Assembly: GCA_030152305.1 (NCBI GenBank)
Contig: JASKOM010000002.1
Span: forward strand, 124,001 to 188,000
DNA from: Campylobacterota bacterium
Lineage (GTDB): Bacteria; Campylobacterota; Campylobacteria; Campylobacterales; Thiovulaceae
Direction: 5' to 3'
DNA length: 64,000 bases
The notes under the pieces were generated by a model. That model had not been told where the DNA came from. It saw only the letters and a program-made list of their open reading frames with translations, and ran no database searches. Numbering within the stretch: the stretch's first letter is position 1; the number at the start of each line of letters is the position of its first letter. Of the stretch, positions 18,040-27,168 are shown piece by piece. The position numbers were made by a program, and so were the translations under genes.

Positions 18040-18969
18040 TTGAAATTATTTAGATCAGATAGACCTATTTATGTTTTAGCTCCGTTGGCTGGATATACGG
18101 ATCTTCCGTTTCGTCAAGTCGTAAAAGAATTCGGGGCTGACCTCACAGTTAGCGAAATGATTAGTTCAAATGCTCTTGTATTTGGCTCTGATAAAACGAT
18201 GCATATGATCGAAAAAAGTGAAAACGAAAATCCTTATTCTGTTCAAATTGCTGGAAATGATCTTGAAATAATTAGCAAAGCCGTTGATATTTTAAATGAT
18301 CAATCTGGAATCGATATTATCGATTTAAATTCTGGCTGTCCATCTACGAAAGTTGTCAAAAATGGTTCAGGAAGTGCTTTATTAAAAAATTTAAATTTAT
18401 TAGAAAATATAACTCGAACTATTAAAACTCGCTCAAATAAAAGTTTAACAAGTGTAAAAGTGCGAATCGGTTTTGATAGCAAATATCCTGCTGATATCGG
18501 TAAAGCCGTTGAAAATGGTGGAGCTGATTTTATAACTGTTCATGGTCGAACTCGAAGTGGCGGTTTTACAAGTGAAGTCGATTATGAAGCAATTGCGATT
18601 ATAAAACAGACTGTTAAAATTCCTGTTATTGCAAATGGCGATATTACGGATTACGAAAAAGCAAAACGAGTTTTAGAAATCACAGGAGCTGATGGCTTAA
18701 TGATTGGTCGAGGAGCAATTGGAAACCCATGGATTTTTCATCAACTTCAAAATGGTGAAAAAGATGTTTCTCGCGAAATCAGAAAAAAAATTGTTCTTCA
18801 ACATTTTAATTCGACTATAAAATATAGCGGTGAAAGAGGTGTCGTTTTATTTCGAAAACATCTTCATACTTATACAAAAGGTTTAGAAGGTGCTTCAGAA
18901 TTTCGAAATAAAATTAATCATCTCGAAGAGGTCAATCATGTTCGAGAAGCTATCGAACTATTTTTTTAA
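18040..18969 (+). CDS. dusB: tRNA-dihydrouridine synthase (DusB type)
   Basis: This FMN-dependent enzyme reduces uridine in the tRNA D-loop. The TIM-barrel motifs are clear: YVLAPLAGYTDLPFRQVV at the N-terminus, DLNSGCPSTKVVKNGSGSAL with the catalytic cysteine, ITVHGRTRSGGF, and GADGLMIGRGAIGNPWIF that binds FMN phosphate. The 309-residue length is typical. The start is TTG at 18040, two bases after the upstream stop, so translation is probably coupled. Assignment to DusB rather than another Dus subfamily rests on general similarity. Confidence 0.93.
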   Translation: MKLFRSDRPIYVLAPLAGYTDLPFRQVVKEFGADLTVSEMISSNALVFGSDKTMHMIEKSENENPYSVQIAGNDLEIISKAVDILNDQSGIDIIDLNSGCPSTKVVKNGSGSALLKNLNLLENITRTIKTRSNKSLTSVKVRIGFDSKYPADIGKAVENGGADFITVHGRTRSGGFTSEVDYEAIAIIKQTVKIPVIANGDITDYEKAKRVLEITGADGLMIGRGAIGNPWIFHQLQNGEKDVSREIRKKIVLQHFNSTIKYSGERGVVLFRKHLHTYTKGLEGASEFRNKINHLEEVNHVREAIELFF

Positions 18970-18998
18970 TATATAAAAATAATAATTAAGGATTTATT

Positions 18999-20156
18999 TT
19001 GATTTTTACATCTCCATTAAAAAGCAACAGTAAAAAAATTATGTTACTTGGTAGCGGTGAATTAGGTCGAGAAGTTGCAATCGAAGCTCAAAGATTAGGA
19101 CTTGAAGTTATTGCTGTTGATCGATATGACAAAGCTCCTGCTCATCTTGTTGCTCATCGAAGTTATGTAATTAATATGCGAAATTATCACGAATTAATCG
19201 AATTAATCGAACAAGAAAAGCCTGATTTTATTTTGCCAGAAATCGAAGCGATCAATATCGAAGCTCTTCTTGAAGTTGAACGACGAGGTTTTACAGTTAT
19301 TCCAAATGCTGAAGCTGTAAATAAAACGATGAATCGAAAAAATATTCGCAAATTTGCAAGTGAAGAATTAAATTTAAAAACTAGTAAATATATTTTCGTA
19401 AAAAATTTTGAAGATTTAGAAAAAGCAAGTGAAAATTTAGGTTTTCCAGTTGTTATTAAACCTGTTATGAGTTCTTCTGGACATGGTCAATCGATAGCAA
19501 GAAATCGAGAAGATTTAATTAAATCTTGGAATATGGCAAAAGAAGCTCGAGGCGATAGCAGTGAATTAATCGTTGAAGAATTTATTCGATTCGATTATGA
19601 AGTTACGATTTTAACAGTTCGAAACGGTGTTGAAACTGTATTTTGCGAACCAATTGGACATATTCAAAAAGATGGAGATTATATTTTTTCATGGCAACCA
19701 ATGGCAATGAGCGAAATTGCAAAATCAAGATCTCTCGAAATTGCAAAAATTATAACTGACGGTCTTGGCGGTCGCGGTTTATTCGGTGTTGAATTATTTA
19801 TCGCAGGAGACGAAGTTTATTTTTCTGAAGTTAGTCCTCGCCCACACGATACAGGAATGGTAACGATGATTACTCAATCGCAAAGCGAATTTGCTCTTCA
19901 TGTTCGAGCTGTTTTAGGTTTGCCATTAGGTTATAAATTTTTAACATCTGGTGTAAGTTCAGCTTTTAAAACTTCGCAAAGTTCTTTTTCGCCAACGATT
20001 GATGTTCCAGATGAACTTTTTGCTGAAGATACATATTTTCGTGTTTTTGGAAAACCAGAGGCACATCACGGGCGACGAATGGGTGTTTTATTAATTGCCG
20101 ATGAGGTCGAACGAGGCTTAGAACGAGCAAAAAATTTAATATCAAAAGTTAAATAA
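18999..20156 (+). CDS. purT: Formate-dependent phosphoribosylglycinamide formyltransferase
   Basis: PurT uses formate and ATP to formylate GAR in purine synthesis, replacing the folate-dependent PurN. The 385-residue ATP-grasp protein shows [20 protein letters not shown], then [14 protein letters not shown] and [20 protein letters not shown], all diagnostic for PurT. The start codon is TTG with TAAGGA upstream. It follows dusB by 29 bases. A CGATGAGGT word lies near the 3' end (20099). Confidence 0.96.
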   Translation: MIFTSPLKSNSKKIMLLGSGELGREVAIEAQRLGLEVIAVDRYDKAPAHLVAHRSYVINMRNYHELIELIEQEKPDFILPEIEAINIEALLEVERRGFTVIPNAEAVNKTMNRKNIRKFASEELNLKTSKYIFVKNFEDLEKASENLGFPVVIKPVMSSSGHGQSIARNREDLIKSWNMAKEARGDSSELIVEEFIRFDYEVTILTVRNGVETVFCEPIGHIQKDGDYIFSWQPMAMSEIAKSRSLEIAKIITDGLGGRGLFGVELFIAGDEVYFSEVSPRPHDTGMVTMITQSQSEFALHVRAVLGLPLGYKFLTSGVSSAFKTSQSSFSPTIDVPDELFAEDTYFRVFGKPEAHHGRRMGVLLIADEVERGLERAKNLISKVK

Positions 20157-20162
20157 AACTAA

Positions 20163-20669
20163 ATGAACAACTTCAAAGACGAAATAAAAAATAATTTAAA
20201 AAATTTAATTAAATTATATATTTTCGCTCTTCTTTTTTTATCGATTTGGCGACTATTTTTTTTATTTTATTATGGAGAAACCGAATCGATAAAAACAGAT
20301 ATTAACAACCTCATCGATATATTTATTTTAGGTTTTAGAATAGATCTAAGTTTAATTGGCTACATTCAAATTCCAATTTCGATATATATTATTTTAAATA
20401 TCTTTCGAGAAACAAGTTGCAATAAAAAAATATTAACTATATATTTATCGATTTCATTTTTAATATATTCTTTCTTTTTATTTGCTGATTTTGGTTTTTA
20501 TTCATTTTTTGGAGAACATATTAATTTAATATTTTTCGGAATAATCGACGATGACAGAATAGCAATACTCAAAACAATTTTGGACAATTATCCAATTACT
20601 TTAATATTTTTGATTGCAAATATTTATATTTTTTTAGTTTATAAATATATAAATATGAATATGAAATAA
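20163..20669 (+). pseudogene. Truncated membrane domain resembling LTA-synthase/phosphoglycerol transferases
   Basis: The 168-residue product has five likely membrane spans, with FFLFYYG and GFRIDLSLIGYIQIPISIYI in the arrangement seen at the N-terminus of sulfatase-family phosphoglycerol or phosphoethanolamine transferases. Those proteins are usually above 500 residues, with a large extracellular alkaline-phosphatase-fold domain. Here the frame stops straight after the fifth span and no sulfatase motifs follow in any frame before the tRNA genes. I therefore read it as a 3'-truncated remnant. An independent small membrane protein is possible. Confidence 0.6.
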
Positions 20670-20731
20670 ATTATTTTTTATTTATAATTAATTTCTAACA
20701 TAATAAATATATATAGTAAATAAATTTACTA

Positions 20732-20760
20732 TTGACTTTAAAAAATTATATGTATATAAT
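20732..20760 (+). promoter_or_regulatory. Sigma-70 promoter of the tRNA-Gln/tRNA-fMet unit
   Basis: TTGACT (20732-20737) and TATAAT (20755-20760) are separated by exactly 17 bases. The tRNA-Gln gene begins 21 bases after the -10 box. This is the best consensus promoter I see in the window. Confidence 0.85.
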
Positions 20761-20780
20761 TGCGAATGTTATTGAATTTT

Positions 20781-20855
20781 TGGGGTGTCGCCAAGTGGTA
20801 AGGCAACGGGTTTTGGTCCCGTCATCCCGAGGTTCGAATCCTCGCACCCCAGCCA
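20781..20855 (+). tRNA. tRNA-Gln (anticodon TTG)
   Basis: A full cloverleaf folds: acceptor TGGGGTG pairs with CACCCCA (20845-20851), the anticodon arm ACGGG-TTTTGGT-CCCGT carries TTG, and the T arm has GGTTCGAATCC. The discriminator is G and the CCA end is encoded. Confidence 0.97.
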
Positions 20856-20875
20856 AAAATTAAATTACTAATAGT

Positions 20876-20952
20876 CGCGAAATAGAGCAGTCCGGTAGCT
20901 CGACGGGCTCATAACCCGTAGGTCATAGGTTCAAATCCTATTTTCGCAACCA
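20876..20952 (+). tRNA. Initiator tRNA-fMet (anticodon CAT)
   Basis: The 77-base cloverleaf has anticodon CAT in the loop CTCATAA. Two initiator hallmarks are visible: three consecutive G-C pairs (GGG/CCC) next to the anticodon loop, and a C-A mismatch at position 1-72 of the acceptor stem (CGCGAAA against TTTCGCA). CCA is encoded. It lies 20 bases after tRNA-Gln, so they share a transcript. Confidence 0.96.
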
Positions 20953-21024
20953 CCCTTCTTTTTCTCATAAAAACTTCAAAAATAAATTTTAATATAATTT
21001 CACTAAATAAAGATTAGGACCAAT

Positions 21025-23031
21025 ATGACTGCACGAGAGTTTTCAGATAGAATTGAAAAGTTAATAGCCGAAAAACAAAGTGGTCAAGAATGTATCACAT
21101 ATGATAAAGTTGCTTCTGTTTTAGATAAACACCCTACACTTGCTCAAGCAAAACAACTTGTTAAAATTGTTGAAGATAAAAAAATCTGCATATATACATC
21201 TTATCAATTTACAAAAACACAAAGCGAACGAGATGCTAGAAGTCGAGAATTAGAAAAACAAAGACAATATTATCAAGTTATTAGTGAAGATTTTAATATT
21301 ATGAAAGAACGAGAACTTCTCGAATGGTCGAGAAGTGATAGTCCTGTTAGAATGTATCTACGAGAAATGGGTCAAACTGATCTTCTTGCAAAAGAGGATG
21401 AAGTTAAATTAGCAAGACAAATCGAAGTCGGAGAAGATATTATTCTTGATGCCATCACATCTGTTCCATATTTAATAGATTTTATACTAGATTATAGAGA
21501 ACCTTTAATAAATAGAGAACGAAGAGTAAAAGAGCTTTTTAGAAGCTTTGATGATGAAGATTATAAAGGTGGAAACGAAGAAGAAGTTTCTGATTTCGAT
21601 GAAGAATCAGAAGAAACTCCGACCCCAAAAGTTACCAGAACATCAAGTAGCAATAGTAGTGAAAGTGAAGAAGAAGATGACGATGAAGAGGAAGAAGAAG
21701 TAGAAACCGAAGCAGAATCAGAAGATTCTGAAGCAGAATCTAAGAAAAAAGTAAAAAAAACATCAAAAACTAAAACTCCTTCTGGTGAAGCACGAGTTCA
21801 AAAAGTTGTAGAAAGTTTCAAAGCTCTTGAACAAGCAAAAAGTGATTGGCTTGTCGCAACTTCAAAAAATGAACCAGCTGATCGTTCCAGTATAGAATAT
21901 GTTATATTTCACTTAGAAATAGCTTATAAAAAAAGAACTTTAAAAGCTAAATTAATTGATCTAGGTCCAACAAGTAAATTAATTAACGAACTTGTTAAAT
22001 CTATTGAAACATCAATTAAAAATGATGAAAGTTTTGATCGTGAATTAAAAAGACTTGAATATAAATTATCATTGTTTAATAATAATTTACTTGAGCTTCA
22101 TAAAACAATATTAAAAGATATTGTTTCATCAACTAAAGATGAAATTATGGGCAAAGTTACTGAAGCTACGATGGTTTCAACTTATATGGAAATAAAAAAA
22201 TTATTTACAACAAGAGAAGCTAGTAAAAAAAGTTTTAATCTTGAAAATGATGAATTAGCTCTTATTCTTGACCAAATTAAACGAGGCAAAAGAATTTCTG
22301 ATAGTGCAAAACATCATATGGCTGTAAGTAATTTAAGACTTGTCGTTTCGATTGCAAAACGATATACAAATAGAGGCTTACCTTTTTTAGATTTAATTCA
22401 AGAAGGTAATATTGGTCTAATGAAAGCCGTAGATAAATTTGAATATAAAAAAGGCTTCAAATTTTCGACATATGCAACTTGGTGGATCCGTCAAGCAATA
22501 AGTCGTGCAATCGCTGATCAAGCTAGAACTATTCGAATTCCTATTCATATGATCGAAACGATAAATAAAATTCATAAAATTAAACGAAATTATTCTCAAG
22601 AACATGGTAAAGAACCAACAACTGCATATATCGCTAAAGAAGTAAGTCTTCCAGAAGATAAAGTTAAAAATATTATAAAAATAACAACAGAACCTATTAG
22701 TCTTGATTCACCTGCAAATTCTGATGATGACGGTAAAGTTGGTGATAACATCGAAGATAAAGATAGTGTTTCACAAATGGATACGATTCTTAAAGATGAT
22801 TTAAGAGCACAAATTGAACTTGTCGTTAATAAATTAAATGATCGGGAACGAGCTGTTATTAACATGCGATTTGGTTTAATGGATGACGAAAGCGAACGAA
22901 CTCTTGAAGAAATCGGAAAAGCCCTTGGAATCACTCGAGAACGAGTTAGACAAATTGAAGCTACTGCTATTAAAAAATTAAAACATCCAAAAATAGGTAA
23001 AGAACTAAGAGATTATTTAGAATATATATAA
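21025..23031 (+). CDS. rpoD: RNA polymerase primary sigma factor RpoD
   Basis: The 668-residue housekeeping sigma factor shows region 1.2 ([20 protein letters not shown]), region 2 ([20 protein letters not shown], then [20 protein letters not shown]), region 3 and region 4 ([20 protein letters not shown]). Residues about 175-250 form an extremely acidic, Ser-rich, low-complexity stretch with [20 protein letters not shown], inside the non-conserved region. Acidic inserts there are known in epsilonproteobacterial sigma-70, but this one is long. A TATAAT at 20993-20998 and AGGA before the ATG fit its own promoter just after the tRNAs. No GATGAGGT word occurs in this gene. Confidence 0.98.
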   Translation: MTAREFSDRIEKLIAEKQSGQECITYDKVASVLDKHPTLAQAKQLVKIVEDKKICIYTSYQFTKTQSERDARSRELEKQRQYYQVISEDFNIMKERELLEWSRSDSPVRMYLREMGQTDLLAKEDEVKLARQIEVGEDIILDAITSVPYLIDFILDYREPLINRERRVKELFRSFDDEDYKGGNEEEVSDFDEESEETPTPKVTRTSSSNSSESEEEDDDEEEEEVETEAESEDSEAESKKKVKKTSKTKTPSGEARVQKVVESFKALEQAKSDWLVATSKNEPADRSSIEYVIFHLEIAYKKRTLKAKLIDLGPTSKLINELVKSIETSIKNDESFDRELKRLEYKLSLFNNNLLELHKTILKDIVSSTKDEIMGKVTEATMVSTYMEIKKLFTTREASKKSFNLENDELALILDQIKRGKRISDSAKHHMAVSNLRLVVSIAKRYTNRGLPFLDLIQEGNIGLMKAVDKFEYKKGFKFSTYATWWIRQAISRAIADQARTIRIPIHMIETINKIHKIKRNYSQEHGKEPTTAYIAKEVSLPEDKVKNIIKITTEPISLDSPANSDDDGKVGDNIEDKDSVSQMDTILKDDLRAQIELVVNKLNDRERAVINMRFGLMDDESERTLEEIGKALGITRERVRQIEATAIKKLKHPKIGKELRDYLEYI

Positions 23032-23036
23032 TTATT

Positions 23037-23657
23037 ATGTTCAGTTTTATTTTTAGTTTAATTGAAACTTGGAAATGTCGGCGAGGCATCGATTGGTTAA
23101 GACCATGGAATCGAGATATCGATATTTTCAAATCTTTTAATTATAAACGAGATATTCGTCGAGATTATCTGGAACAAATTTTTGACGGTTCAATAAATAC
23201 GATGTTAAAATATGCTGGATATAAAGACGAATTTATTGACTGGTTTTTTAACCAGTCGCCTGTTTTTATAATTTTTTTACATGATCGAATCGACGAAAAA
23301 AATAGAAAATTCGAAGGTGTTACACTGTCTTTTGGGTTGCATTTTTCAAAAAATAGTTTTGATCGAATAGATTTAATTTTAGAAGATATCGCACAAGATG
23401 GCATTTTTGACGGCGAAGTTAATCAAGTTAGATTATATATTAGCAAAATGGATCGTTATTTAAGTAACGATTATGATCTTTTATATTGGGATGCTTCAGA
23501 TAAAAGAAGTTTAGAACTATTTCAAACAGCTTATCAAGATGCAAAAATATTTGCAGAACGAGACAACAACAAAATCACAAAATTTAATAAATTTCCAATT
23601 TCAAATTTTAAAAAACGAACTTTCACTCCAAAAGGGTCAAGTTTTTCAGGAATATAA
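23037..23657 (+). CDS. Hypothetical protein
   Basis: I do not recognise this 206-residue protein. It begins MFSFIFSLIETWKCRRGIDW and has no clear membrane span. It is rich in Asp, Phe and Tyr, with blocks such as FDRIDLILEDIAQDGIFDGE and a basic tail (FKKRTFTPKGS). It follows rpoD by five bases and precedes the ATP-grasp gene by three, so it is probably part of one transcript. It may be a cytoplasmic protein of Campylobacterota-limited distribution, but this is a guess. Confidence 0.7.
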   Translation: MFSFIFSLIETWKCRRGIDWLRPWNRDIDIFKSFNYKRDIRRDYLEQIFDGSINTMLKYAGYKDEFIDWFFNQSPVFIIFLHDRIDEKNRKFEGVTLSFGLHFSKNSFDRIDLILEDIAQDGIFDGEVNQVRLYISKMDRYLSNDYDLLYWDASDKRSLELFQTAYQDAKIFAERDNNKITKFNKFPISNFKKRTFTPKGSSFSGI

Positions 23658-23660
23658 TTC

Positions 23661-24614
23661 ATGCAAATTAATAATATTTTAATCACGAGTGCAGGTCGTC
23701 GAGTCAGTTTAGTCAAACTCTTTCAAGAAACTTTAAAAAAATTCAACGATAACGGTAAAGTTTTTACAACTGATATGAATCCAGAAATGAGCAGTGCCTG
23801 TATTATTTCTGACGGTTATTTAAAAGTTCCTCGAGTAACAGATAAAAATTACATACAAACTCTTTTATATTTTTCTATAAAAAATAATATTTCGATTATT
23901 GTTCCAACGATTGATACAGAACTTCATATATTAGCTGAACATAAAACTTTATTTGAACAAAATAATATATTTGTTGCAATTTCATCAAAAGAAATTTGTG
24001 ATACATTTTATTTAAAAAGTTCAACCGAAGATTATTTTAATAAATATAATTTTAGAACTCCAAAAATGATAGAAAATATTAATAATTGCGAATATCCTAT
24101 TTTTGCCAAAATGAATAATTCATCTTGTTCAATCGGTGCAATGGTTGTTCATTCGTTAGAAACAGCAACAGAATTATCAGAAAACAATAATTATATTTTT
24201 CAAGAATTAATCAAAGGTCGTGAATTTACGGTTGATTTATTTATAGACAAATCAGGCAAAGCAATTTCGATAATTCCTCGAGAAAGATTGGAAGTTAGAG
24301 CAGGTGAAGTTAGCAAAGCTAGAGCTATAAAAGATTTAGAAATTATAAATGCCGTTCGACAAATGTCTGAACAATTGGCTAAAAATGGAGCTTACGGTTG
24401 TATTACGGTTCAACTTTTTAAAAATAAAAATAATGAAAATGTATTTATCGAAATAAATCCTCGATTTGGTGGCGGATATCCACTTTCGTATTATGCAGGA
24501 AGTAATTTTGCTGAATTTTTAATTAAAGACTTTTTAGGTGAAAATTTAGAATATAGCGATAATTGGCGAGATGGCACTTTAATGCTTCGTTATGATGGAG
24601 AAGTAATTGTTTGA
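23661..24614 (+). CDS. ATP-grasp protein, carbamoyl-phosphate-synthase-like
   Basis: The N-terminal pre-ATP-grasp fold starts MQINNILITSAGRRVSLVKL, and the ATP-grasp domain shows YPIFAKMNNSSCSIGAMVV, FQELIKGREFTVDLF and the metal-binding VFIEINPRFGGGYP. At 317 residues it matches the ATP-grasp enzymes found in surface-polysaccharide and nucleotide-sugar clusters, which join an acid and an amine or alcohol using ATP. Its stop overlaps the HAD gene by 8 bases. With that gene and the NeuD/PglD-like remnant behind it, this may be the end of an eroded glycan locus. Confidence 0.82.
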   Translation: MQINNILITSAGRRVSLVKLFQETLKKFNDNGKVFTTDMNPEMSSACIISDGYLKVPRVTDKNYIQTLLYFSIKNNISIIVPTIDTELHILAEHKTLFEQNNIFVAISSKEICDTFYLKSSTEDYFNKYNFRTPKMIENINNCEYPIFAKMNNSSCSIGAMVVHSLETATELSENNNYIFQELIKGREFTVDLFIDKSGKAISIIPRERLEVRAGEVSKARAIKDLEIINAVRQMSEQLAKNGAYGCITVQLFKNKNNENVFIEINPRFGGGYPLSYYAGSNFAEFLIKDFLGENLEYSDNWRDGTLMLRYDGEVIV

Positions 24615-25266
24615 TTTTATTAATAATCAAACTGTTTTAGTTTTTGATCTTGACGACACAATTTATGATGAGGTCGATTTTGTCAAAAGCGGTTTTCTCG
24701 AAATTGCTAATTATTTGCATAAGCCTGAACTTTATAATTTTATGTGGGATAAATTTCAATCTGAAGGTAGCGGTAAAATTTTTAATTATTTAATTAATGA
24801 TTTTGACATAAAAATACCTATTGAAAAACTTGTTGAAATTTATCGATTTCATAAGCCAAATATTAAATTATCTCCAGAAATGATAATAATATTTGAAAAA
24901 ATAAATAGTCTAAAAATCAAAACAGCTTTAATTTCTGATGGACATTATATTATGCAAAAAAATAAATTCAATTCTTTAGGTTTAGAAAAATATATTGAAT
25001 TTCCTGTTTTTACTGATTTTTATCAGACAAATAAACCTAATATTAAGCCATATAAAATCGTGATGAACTATTTTAAAAACTATAATAAATTTATATATAT
25101 TGCTGATAATCCTAAAAAGGATTTTTTAGCTTTAAAAGACAGTGAATTAGAATCAAAATGGCTTGGAATTCGTTACAAAAATCCTGTTGGAATTTACAAA
25201 AATTTCGAAAATAATACGAATTTTGAAATACATGAAATATCTGAAAAGTTATTTATAAATTATTAA
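24607..25266 (+). CDS. HAD-superfamily hydrolase
   Basis: All four haloacid-dehalogenase motifs are present in 219 residues: VFDLDDTIYDE (motif I with the nucleophile), LISDGH (motif II), the lysine in NKPNIKPYKIV (motif III) and YIADNPKKDF (motif IV). It is therefore probably a phosphatase. The start is TTG, inside the end of the ATP-grasp gene, so the two are translationally coupled. This pair is common in nucleotide-sugar clusters. The substrate cannot be told from sequence. A GATGAGGT word is at 24667. Confidence 0.87.
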   Translation: MFDFINNQTVLVFDLDDTIYDEVDFVKSGFLEIANYLHKPELYNFMWDKFQSEGSGKIFNYLINDFDIKIPIEKLVEIYRFHKPNIKLSPEMIIIFEKINSLKIKTALISDGHYIMQKNKFNSLGLEKYIEFPVFTDFYQTNKPNIKPYKIVMNYFKNYNKFIYIADNPKKDFLALKDSELESKWLGIRYKNPVGIYKNFENNTNFEIHEISEKLFINY

Positions 25267-25337
25267 AAGTTTAATAATAAAATATCCACAACAACTTTTG
25301 AATGCCCAGAAGCACCAATTACTATTACTTTTTTCAT
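25263..25337 (-). pseudogene. N-terminal remnant of a NeuD/PglD-type sugar O-/N-acetyltransferase
   Basis: On the minus strand a 24-codon frame reads MKKVIVIGASGHSKVVVDIL and then LLNF before a stop. This is the characteristic Rossmann start (IGASGHAKVV) of the NeuD/PglD acyltransferases of glycan pathways. The rest of the roughly 200-residue enzyme is missing; the frame ends where it meets the HAD gene. It is too similar to the family start to be chance, in my view, and points to a deletion or rearrangement here. Confidence 0.7.
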
Positions 25338-25434
25338 TGCAAATCTTTATAAATAATTAAGCTTATTATCTTATCGTATTATTTTAATCTTTTATTTCAA
25401 TATAATATTCATAATTAAAATATAAAGGTTTCTA

Positions 25435-26043
25435 GTGATTATCGAAACATTAAAAAATCGTAGTGATTTTTACAACTTTTTTTCAAGATTATTTTTATAT
25501 GAACTTGATGTAAGCACATTAAACTATTTAAAACAAAATAGTTCTATTTCTGAACTTTTTGTTAATTTGCAATCGTGGGATTTATGGCAAACTGTAAATA
25601 ATCAAGATCTTTTAAATAGCTATTTAAATCCTGATTTTACGAATTTATCGATTTTGCATCTTGTTCCATATGAAAGTTTTTATACTCGTGACGATGGCAT
25701 GATTGAAAGTGGTGGAGCAAATCCTGTTACAAATTTTTATCACGAATTCGGTTTTAAAGTTGAGTTTGACGAAGCAAGAGTTATCGCTCCTGATCATATC
25801 GGAATTGAATTAGCTTTTATGTCAATGCTTATCGATGCCGAAATGTCAGCTATTCATGAAAATGACATAAAAACTTCAGATAAAATTCGTGCAACTCAAC
25901 AAAATTTCATGGAAAAACATATTGTAAATTGGGTTTCGTTATATTTAATAAATTTTAAGTTTGAAGCCAGAACTCCACTTTATCACGATTTAGGCGAACT
26001 GGCTCTTGCCTTTATTCTTGAAGATCATGATTTTTTAAATTAA
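25435..26043 (+). CDS. TorD/DmsD-family molybdoenzyme chaperone
   Basis: This 202-residue all-helical protein has the TorD family pattern: PYESFYTRDDG in the middle, PDHIGIELAFMSMLIDAE, then FMEKHIVNWVSLYL and TPLYHDLGELALAFI. Such chaperones hold a molybdoenzyme before cofactor insertion and Tat export. No molybdoenzyme lies in the window, so its client is elsewhere. The start is GTG at 25435 with AAAGG upstream. The iron-sulfur protein gene follows by nine bases and the two form a pair, as near formate dehydrogenases in other Campylobacterota. Confidence 0.83.
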   Translation: MIIETLKNRSDFYNFFSRLFLYELDVSTLNYLKQNSSISELFVNLQSWDLWQTVNNQDLLNSYLNPDFTNLSILHLVPYESFYTRDDGMIESGGANPVTNFYHEFGFKVEFDEARVIAPDHIGIELAFMSMLIDAEMSAIHENDIKTSDKIRATQQNFMEKHIVNWVSLYLINFKFEARTPLYHDLGELALAFILEDHDFLN

Positions 26044-26052
26044 AAAAATTAC

Positions 26053-27093
26053 ATGGCAAAAATAGAAATTGAATCCCATTTTTGCACTGTTTCATTATCG
26101 AAACTTTCCAGTTGTGAAAACTGCATTTCGGTTTGTCCGACAAATGCAATTTCTAAATTAAATAATGGCTTAGTTTCGATTGCTGAAATTAATTGTGTCG
26201 AATGCGGTGTTTGTTCAGCTGTTTGTCCAACAGAGGCTATTAAACTTTCTAAGTTTTCATCTCTTGATTCTGTTTTTAAATTTTTAGAACACGGTGAAAA
26301 TATTCTTGATTGTAAAAAAAATGTTCCATGTTTGGCTTCGATATCTATCGAATATTTATTATCGTTTGCCATTTTAAAAAAAGAAAATATTCTTGCAAAT
26401 TATGGACATTGTTCTGAATGTTCTATTTTTAATAATATCGCTTCGACTATTTCGATGATAATCGATGAGGTCAATTTTATATTACAGGCTTTTAATTTAA
26501 ATAATAGAATCGTTTTAATTAATGAACCAGAAAATAAAAAAATAGAAAATAATTTTGATAAATATCGCCGAATATTAGATATTAATTTATTCGAACGAAT
26601 TGGTGGTGAAATTCGAGATGTAAATTATAAATTAATGCGACAAAAACGAATTCCACCTCATCGCCGTTTATTATTAATGGCATTAAAAAAAATAGAACCG
26701 TCTGAACATGTTTTATCGTCAAATGATTTAAATACGATTTCACAAAAATATATAGATCCGAATTTATGCACAGGTTGTCAATTATGTTGGCGAATTTGTC
26801 CAACTGATGCACTTTCAAGTAATAATCATGGAAGTTTTATAAATTTTGATAGTGCAATATGTTTAAAATGCCGACTTTGTCATGATGTTTGCGAACCAGA
26901 TGCAATTAAAATTAACGATAGCTTTTTTATAAAAAAATTATTTGAAAATAAAATAGATCGATTAATCGATTTTAAATTATCTCGTTGTGCCGAATGCAAT
27001 ATTTTATTTGTTAGTCGAGACAATAAAAATTTATGTCATCGATGTGAAATAGAAGAAAAAGAAGCTCACGATTTATGGGGTTTAAACTTTTAG
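26053..27093 (+). CDS. Polyferredoxin with four [4Fe-4S] motifs and a C-terminal zinc-ribbon-like site
   Basis: Four cysteine clusters are visible in 346 residues: CENCISVCP (about 22), CVECGVCSAVCP (about 49), CTGCQLCWRICP (about 240) and CLKCRLCHDVCEP (about 272). Near the C-terminus, CAECNILF and CHRCEIEE suggest a small metal-binding site. There is no signal peptide, so it acts in the cytoplasm as an electron carrier or in maturation. Its pairing with a TorD chaperone suggests service to a molybdoenzyme such as formate dehydrogenase; that is inference. The stop codon is TAG, followed two codons later by an in-frame TAA. Confidence 0.87.
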   Translation: MAKIEIESHFCTVSLSKLSSCENCISVCPTNAISKLNNGLVSIAEINCVECGVCSAVCPTEAIKLSKFSSLDSVFKFLEHGENILDCKKNVPCLASISIEYLLSFAILKKENILANYGHCSECSIFNNIASTISMIIDEVNFILQAFNLNNRIVLINEPENKKIENNFDKYRRILDINLFERIGGEIRDVNYKLMRQKRIPPHRRLLLMALKKIEPSEHVLSSNDLNTISQKYIDPNLCTGCQLCWRICPTDALSSNNHGSFINFDSAICLKCRLCHDVCEPDAIKINDSFFIKKLFENKIDRLIDFKLSRCAECNILFVSRDNKNLCHRCEIEEKEAHDLWGLNF

Positions 27094-27168
27094 AAATAAT
27101 AATTATTTTTATGTTTTATATTTAAATGTCGAATTAGTGTTTATACTAACAATTTTAGGAGTAATTTT

